Source of the DNA: Phocaeicola massiliensis B84634 = Timone 84634 = DSM 17679 = JCM 13223
GTDB taxonomy: Bacteria > Bacteroidota > Bacteroidia > Bacteroidales > Bacteroidaceae
Reading direction: 5' to 3'
DNA length: 64,000 bases
Assembly (NCBI RefSeq): GCF_000382445.1
Contig: NZ_KB905472.1
Coordinates: 355,540 to 419,539, forward strand
In this document: piece after piece, positions 59,208-64,000 of the stretch
How positions within the stretch are numbered: position 1 is the first letter of the stretch
Layout: each line of letters starts with the position of its first letter
Made by a program: the position numbers and the translations under genes
Notes under the pieces: model-generated
What the model was told of the DNA's origin: nothing
Databases searched by the model: none
What the model saw: only the letters and a program-made list of their open reading frames with translations

Positions 59208-61128
59208 CTATCAAGTCACTGCGGCCTATCTTGCGTAATTCATTGATGATAGCACGGCGTTCTTCGGGTTTATACCAGAAAAAGAACATTCGTTGCGCCA
59301 ATTTTTCCTTTTGCGTCTTGGCAGAAAAGACCGGTTGCAAAGTATAGGGATGATAGCCTGTATACCAGGCTTCGGTAGCGATGGTCATGGGAGTGGGAGT
59401 GAAGTCCTGTACCTGTTCCAGATGGAAGTCCAACCTTTTGGTGATAACTGCCAGCTCTGCCATATCTTCTTCTGTGCATCCGGGATGGCTGCTTATAAAA
59501 TAAGGAATGATTTGCTGTTTCAGATTCAGCTCCCTGTTCACTTTATCGAATGTTTTCTTGAATTCATAGAATTGTGCGAACGAAGGCTTCCGCATGATAT
59601 GCAATACTTGATCGCTGGTATGTTCGGGGGCAACTTTCAGTCGTCCGCTCACATGTTTGGCTATCAGCTCGCGTGTATATTCAGCTGTGCTTCGGTTTAT
59701 CGCCGGGTCTTTACTTTGGTATTGCAACAGGTCATAACGTACACCGCTTCCGATAAAGCTTTTCTTTATTCCCGGTATGGCATCTACCGAGCGATAGATG
59801 TCGAGCAGCGGGCGATGGTCGGTATTCAGATTCGGACATACTTTGGGATGGATGCAGGACGGGCGTTTGCAACGGCGGCATTTGTTTTCATCCATTCCGT
59901 GCATGGCATACATATTGGCACTCGGTCCTCCCAAATCGCTCAGATAACCTTTGAAATCAGGCATTTCTGTAATCTCTTTCACTTCTTTCAGGATGCTTTC
60001 CTTGCTTCGGCTGACTATGAACTTTCCCTGGTGGGCAGAAATGGTACAGAAAGCACATCCGCCGAAACATCCCCGGTGGAGATTGACGGAGAATTTAATC
60101 ATATCATAAGCCGGGATGCGTTTCCCTTTGTATTTGGGATGGGGCAGCCGGGTGTATGGCAAGTCGAAAGACATATCCAGTTCGCCCTGTGTCATGGGAG
60201 GGTAGGGAGGATTGACCACTACGGTCTTGTTTCCCACATCCTGCAGGATGCGGGAAGCTTCGTATTTATTGCTTTCCTCTTCGATGAAGCGGAAGTTTTC
60301 GGCTTGTTTCTTCTTATCTTTCAGACACTCTTCATGAGAGTGGAGGATGATATCCGGTTTTTCTTTACTGTGCTCGGATGATGTGCTGATGTTTTGGAGC
60401 GGACACACGGGGTCTCCCTTACGGATTATGTAGGCTGTTTGTAAGATATCATGTGGAACAGGAAGACCGGCTGCTATAGGAGCAGACCCGTGTGTCTGTC
60501 CGGCAGCAGCCGTCAGTGCTTTCATCCTTCTGCAAAGTTCTGTAATCGGCTTTTCCCCCATTCCATAAATGAGCAAATCTGCTCCCGAATCTATTAAAAT
60601 AGACTTCTGCACACAATCCTGCCAATAGTCATAATGGGTGACGCGGCGTAAGGAAGCCTCTATACCTCCCAAGATGACAGGCACATCCGGGTATAGTTTT
60701 TTAAGAATCTGTGTATATACAATGCTGGGATATTCGGGACGCATATCGTGACGACCGTCCGGTGTATAAGCATCTTCACTGCGTAAACGTTTATTGGCTG
60801 TGTACTTATTCACCATGCTGTCCATACATCCGGCAGATACACCGAAAAAAAGACGTGGTCGTCCCAGCTTTTTGAAATCGCGCAAGTCATCACGCCAATT
60901 GGGTTGAGGCACGATGGCTACTCTTAGTCCCTGTGCCTCTAATAATCTTCCGATAACGGCCGGTCCGAAAGAAGGATGGTCTACATACGCATCTCCGCTA
61001 AATAAGATAACATCCAGGTCATCCCATCCACGCAGTTCAACTTCTTTCTTTGTTGTCGGCAGCCAATCTGTAAGTTTATGTTCTTTCAAATCCTTTTTAT
61101 TCTTCTTTTTGGCCTCCTTCTTCATCAT
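59188..61128 (-). CDS. ygiQ: YgiQ-family radical SAM protein
   Basis: The 646-residue protein has the N-terminal YgiQ domain (WDDLDVILFSGDAYVDHPSF), a CxxxCxxC-type radical SAM cluster in GCFGGCAFCTISAHQG, a Cys-rich CRRCKRPSCIHPKVC insertion and the C-terminal DUF3362-like region. The reaction is unknown. Within residues about 210-245 two palindromic repeat copies are read in frame (GQTHGSAPIAAG and KGDPVCPLQ), giving extra sequence not typical of the family. The start overlaps the upstream small gene by 32 nt. Confidence 0.92.
   Translation of the reverse strand: MMKKEAKKKNKKDLKEHKLTDWLPTTKKEVELRGWDDLDVILFSGDAYVDHPSFGPAVIGRLLEAQGLRVAIVPQPNWRDDLRDFKKLGRPRLFFGVSAGCMDSMVNKYTANKRLRSEDAYTPDGRHDMRPEYPSIVYTQILKKLYPDVPVILGGIEASLRRVTHYDYWQDCVQKSILIDSGADLLIYGMGEKPITELCRRMKALTAAAGQTHGSAPIAAGLPVPHDILQTAYIIRKGDPVCPLQNISTSSEHSKEKPDIILHSHEECLKDKKKQAENFRFIEEESNKYEASRILQDVGNKTVVVNPPYPPMTQGELDMSFDLPYTRLPHPKYKGKRIPAYDMIKFSVNLHRGCFGGCAFCTISAHQGKFIVSRSKESILKEVKEITEMPDFKGYLSDLGGPSANMYAMHGMDENKCRRCKRPSCIHPKVCPNLNTDHRPLLDIYRSVDAIPGIKKSFIGSGVRYDLLQYQSKDPAINRSTAEYTRELIAKHVSGRLKVAPEHTSDQVLHIMRKPSFAQFYEFKKTFDKVNRELNLKQQIIPYFISSHPGCTEEDMAELAVITKRLDFHLEQVQDFTPTPMTIATEAWYTGYHPYTLQPVFSAKTQKEKLAQRMFFFWYKPEERRAIINELRKIGRSDLIDKLYGK
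60396..60504. repeat. Two palindromic elements inside ygiQ
   Basis: Copies at 60396-60424 (GGAGCGGACACACGGGGTCT...) and 60478-60504 (AGGAGCAGACCCGTGTGTCT...) flank a short segment. Both keep the reading frame open. They belong to the same family as the prophage copies. Confidence 0.75.
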
Positions 61129-61429
61129 CCTGATTCTTTTCTTTTTCCCAGCGGATGTAGAGCAAAATCAATTGATGAAGCCCGAAGGCTTTCATGTTAT
61201 TATGATAAATTACATCTATGCAAAGGTCGAGCAACTCTTTGTTGTTTCCCTCTTCACTGGTAATCAGTGAGCGTATATTCAGTTTTAATTTTTCCAGTAC
61301 AGACTCATCTACAATGCCGTTACTGTCTATTAAGTGCTGAAATAGAGCGTATTTCTCGATTGTTTGCAGGTTTTCTTCCGAAATTTCCATGCAACGTGTG
61401 CCTGAGGCATTTGTTTGTATAGTGTACAT
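61097..61429 (-). CDS. Conserved hypothetical protein upstream of ygiQ
   Basis: The 110-residue soluble protein begins MYTIQTNASGTRCMEISEEN. It is helical with an acidic tail (EKEKNQDDEEGGQKEE). The 32-nt overlap with ygiQ indicates coupled expression. No family recognised. Confidence 0.75.
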   Translation of the reverse strand: MYTIQTNASGTRCMEISEENLQTIEKYALFQHLIDSNGIVDESVLEKLKLNIRSLITSEEGNNKELLDLCIDVIYHNNMKAFGLHQLILLYIRWEKEKNQDDEEGGQKEE

Positions 61430-61517
61430 AGTCCTTATTTTAATGGTTTATACGGACAAAGTTAGGTGTTTTTATGAAATAACCTCTAATTTGCTTCTTT
61501 ATTTTCATAGAAAATCC

Positions 61518-63989
61518 TTATTTGCTTCCGAAGAAACCTAATATGGCACTCATTATCCGTGTCCGTTGCTGCACTCCTTCGATGCTTTCGAAAGGGAAGC
61601 CCAATACGAAAGTGCGGTAATTGCCTTTGTAGGCAATGCCGGCACTGTAATTGCCGGGAGTGTATATAAATGTGGAATAAGCCGGTGCGACAGGAGTCAG
61701 GCAGTCGGGGGCAGGTACGGCATACGTTTTTTCATTCACGGTGCAGGGAATTGTAAAATGGGTGTTGGCACCGTAAATAGTGCCTGATGTTTTTCCGCCC
61801 ATGCTTCCGCCAAAACTGTATTTCAGTATGTTCTCGGTAAAGCCGAGTGCCGAAGGACTGTTCATGTTGCTGCCGATATAAGAACCGCTGACCAATATGT
61901 TTCCACCACGGCGGCAATAATCCGTGATAAGTTGTTGCATGATAGGGGAGAATGCCTGTTTCTCCGCACCCATAATGAGGTCTGTGACCGGATAGTCTGT
62001 CAGTCGGACGAATCCGTTTTCCACTGCTTCGTCGCTGCATGAGACAAAGGAATATCCTCCGGCGGATTGTATGGCTTTGCCGTGTATGAAAGGATAATCA
62101 AACGTGTTTCCGGCTATCAGCATTCCTTCCAGCTCACTGCCACTGTATCCCAGTCCGTCTTTTGTTTCCCGTCCGATGCGGCTTCGGTCAAAACTTTGTT
62201 GTGCACCGCAATAGGCCGGTGTACTTATATAAGGTATTCCCGGGTCTGTCTTTAAGTCAAATCCTTGTATAAAATTCGATTCTATGGTAGCGGGACCGCT
62301 TAGGCGATCGAATGCATTTACTATTAAAACAGTTCCTTTGCTCTTTTTGGCTTTATAGGCCGACAGAATTTCGGAAGGGAAACTTTCTCCTCCACGGTTG
62401 ACGGCTGTGACTTTGAAGCTGTATACCAGTCCCGGTTCGGCTTCGAAAGTATATTTCGTATCGCGAACCAACGTACCATTGTCGAATCCACCATGTCCCA
62501 AACGGGTGTACACAATGTATTCCCGGGCCTTTGCCGTAGGTTCCAGCGGGTCGTCTACTGCCTGCCAGCTCAGACGGAATGTGTTCTTCTTGCTTCCTTC
62601 GGCTATTGAAAAATTGCTCACCGGCAATGGTTGTACCACATAGTCAGTGCCATGCATAGTGGCTGTATACTTTAGGATTGATTTATAAACCGAACGTGCA
62701 ACCGTGAATTTAAACCGGGGATTGTGTCCCAGTTTAAGGTCGGCAAAGTTTTGATGGGAAAGCAGTTCCAGAATCATGGATGGAACACCCGGCAGGCGTG
62801 TCTCGCTGTAATTGCGGTTCCACAGGCTGCGGCGCGGCCATTGAATACCAAATCCGGCAGAGATATCCCGTTGCAGTCCGGTCAGCACCATGTCTGCCAG
62901 GTCGCGGGAAGCATAGCGGGAGATTCCGGCGTTTAATTTCCCATTATTGCTGCCGGTGGTATAAATGCCCAATGTCCCGATTAGCTCATCTTCTTTGGAG
63001 AAGCCGGCATCGCTGTGCAGTCCGAAAGTCATTTCAAACGGCACTCCCAAACCTTGTTCCTGCGGATTGTAAACAGAACCGCCACTCATGTAATTGATAA
63101 CCCGGCTGCGGCTGTTGATGTCGTCGGTATAATCATTTTTCCCTTCGGCGGGACTATATATACCGTAGGGCATTCCCGCCCATTGTGCTGCATAACGTGC
63201 TCCTTCCAGGTAGCGTGGAAGACCGCTGATGCTTCCTCCTCTCGAAATATTTCCCATGCCTCCTCCAAAGCGGACGGCATCGGCGCACACTACTCCTTTT
63301 TGTTTGCTCTCATTACTTAATACTACCATTCCGTAGTCGTTGGTTCCTTTGTCGAATTCAAAAGTGCCCAGATAAACCCATGTACCTCCGCCCATTTGCT
63401 GGTTGACTTTGAATTCGGTCACTCCGCCTTTATGGAAAACCAAATATTTGGCATCGCTTACACTTCCCGGCAATGTCTGATAAGAAACGTATACGGCATA
63501 TTTCCCTGTTTCGGGAATATCGGGAATCCATTGTGCAAAAGCCTTTTCAGGCTTTTTTTCCGTTGCGGCAAAGCGTGCCGTGCCGTCCCGGAAAGGATTC
63601 TGTCCGTCTGTATAAACAGAACGTTTTCGGGCGAATCCTGCCAAAGGAGATGTTTTCCATTTTCCTTTCCGGCTTTTCTCTTCTAGATAAATGCTTTTTC
63701 CCGTAACTGTGTTGTTGTCCACTATAACTTCGTTGCGCTGCCGGTCTCGTTCGCGTGGCGTATAGACGACGGCACCGGCGTTTTCCAGCATGGGGATGAT
63801 ATAAGGAACGACGAAAGACTGTGTGAAGAGGTCTTCTGTGGTGCAGAATAAGCGCGGACGTTGCCATTCCCAACTTCCTTTGTTGTTTTTATAATATTTT
63901 CCATGGCTTTGCCACAATGCGATGTGTCTGCCCTCCAATCCTTTAGAGGCAAGATAAGGGCTCAGTTGTAATTCTTGGGGGATTAACAT
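61518..63989 (-). CDS. Golvesin/xanthan-lyase-like and amidase-like cell-surface protein (N-terminus cut by window)
   Basis: The 823 residues visible read up to an ATG at 63989, 11 bp from the window edge, with no signal peptide. The real start is probably beyond the window. Seen in order: a golvesin/xanthan-lyase-type beta domain (AQWIPDIPETGKYAVYVSYQ, MGGGTWVYLGTFEFDKGTND), an amidase-3-like segment (FEMTFGLHSDAGFSKEDELI, with catalytic His/Asp-type context), a fibronectin III-like domain (about 480-560) and a C-terminal flavodoxin-like part. It is likely an exported peptidoglycan or glycan hydrolase. Confidence 0.75.
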   Translation of the reverse strand: MLIPQELQLSPYLASKGLEGRHIALWQSHGKYYKNNKGSWEWQRPRLFCTTEDLFTQSFVVPYIIPMLENAGAVVYTPRERDRQRNEVIVDNNTVTGKSIYLEEKSRKGKWKTSPLAGFARKRSVYTDGQNPFRDGTARFAATEKKPEKAFAQWIPDIPETGKYAVYVSYQTLPGSVSDAKYLVFHKGGVTEFKVNQQMGGGTWVYLGTFEFDKGTNDYGMVVLSNESKQKGVVCADAVRFGGGMGNISRGGSISGLPRYLEGARYAAQWAGMPYGIYSPAEGKNDYTDDINSRSRVINYMSGGSVYNPQEQGLGVPFEMTFGLHSDAGFSKEDELIGTLGIYTTGSNNGKLNAGISRYASRDLADMVLTGLQRDISAGFGIQWPRRSLWNRNYSETRLPGVPSMILELLSHQNFADLKLGHNPRFKFTVARSVYKSILKYTATMHGTDYVVQPLPVSNFSIAEGSKKNTFRLSWQAVDDPLEPTAKAREYIVYTRLGHGGFDNGTLVRDTKYTFEAEPGLVYSFKVTAVNRGGESFPSEILSAYKAKKSKGTVLIVNAFDRLSGPATIESNFIQGFDLKTDPGIPYISTPAYCGAQQSFDRSRIGRETKDGLGYSGSELEGMLIAGNTFDYPFIHGKAIQSAGGYSFVSCSDEAVENGFVRLTDYPVTDLIMGAEKQAFSPIMQQLITDYCRRGGNILVSGSYIGSNMNSPSALGFTENILKYSFGGSMGGKTSGTIYGANTHFTIPCTVNEKTYAVPAPDCLTPVAPAYSTFIYTPGNYSAGIAYKGNYRTFVLGFPFESIEGVQQRTRIMSAILGFFGSK

Positions 63990-64000
63990 TTGTTAATTTC

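Noticed and set aside
1..64000. CRISPR array or restriction-modification system
   Set aside because: No regular repeat-spacer series, Cas gene, methyltransferase motif or restriction enzyme was seen in the window.

Overview
The window looks like a Bacteroidales gut commensal, most likely Phocaeicola (formerly Bacteroides) vulgatus or dorei. The reasons are the Bacteroidetes-type promoters (-7 box TAnnTTTG, -33 box TTG/TTTG), the paucity of Shine-Dalgarno sequences, AraC regulators with TPR sensors, a DUF4840-type lipoprotein and a K+-dependent membrane pyrophosphatase. The species call is an inference from gene content, not from a search.

Layout. Positions 1-5748 are host DNA of moderate GC: a cysteine desulfidase-family enzyme, a DsbD-like thiol reductase, a TPR/AraC membrane regulator and tRNA-Ser(UGA) with its own promoter and terminator. 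Positions 5786-46134 are a complete, GC-richer transposable prophage. Positions 46135-64000 are host DNA again: a lipoprotein, an AraC regulator divergent from a secreted hydrolase, an operon for aromatic 2-oxo acid metabolism (omega-amidase, iorAB, aminotransferase, paaK, ACT protein), an OmpA-family protein, a pyrophosphate-driven ion pump, a YgiQ radical SAM protein and a truncated golvesin/amidase-like protein at the edge.

Prophage. From right to left it reads as a Mu-type genome. A LexA/S24-type repressor at 43072 faces leftward early genes across a short operator region. These encode three small proteins, a DDE transposase, a MuB-like ATPase, a second P-loop ATPase, a GemA-like protein, an HTH protein, Gam and several small conserved proteins. 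The late half diverges at about 25.3 kb. Rightward it runs terminase small and large subunits, a gp36-like protein, a gp29-like portal, MuF, a virion morphogenesis protein and a gp37-like protein. Leftward it runs ClpP-type protease/scaffold, a tiny ORF, capsid, endolysin, a membrane protein, a candidate unimolecular spanin, tail tube, two tail chaperones, tape measure, distal tail protein, tail hub and a 2108-residue fibre. No sheath or contractile baseplate genes are visible, so the particle should be a siphovirus. No integrase and no reverse transcriptase or diversity-generating retroelement is present.

Accessory cargo. AT-rich genes stand out against the phage backbone. They are a gene directly downstream of the repressor (the position of rex in lambda), a cassette at 33.0-34.0 kb bracketed by two near-identical terminator hairpins, the C-terminal toxin-like domain of the MuF protein, and the leucine-rich tip of the tail fibre. 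A tRNA-like sequence with a 14-nt anticodon loop lies near the right end. A small palindromic GC-rich repeat is scattered through prophage and host and is translated in frame inside the portal and ygiQ genes.
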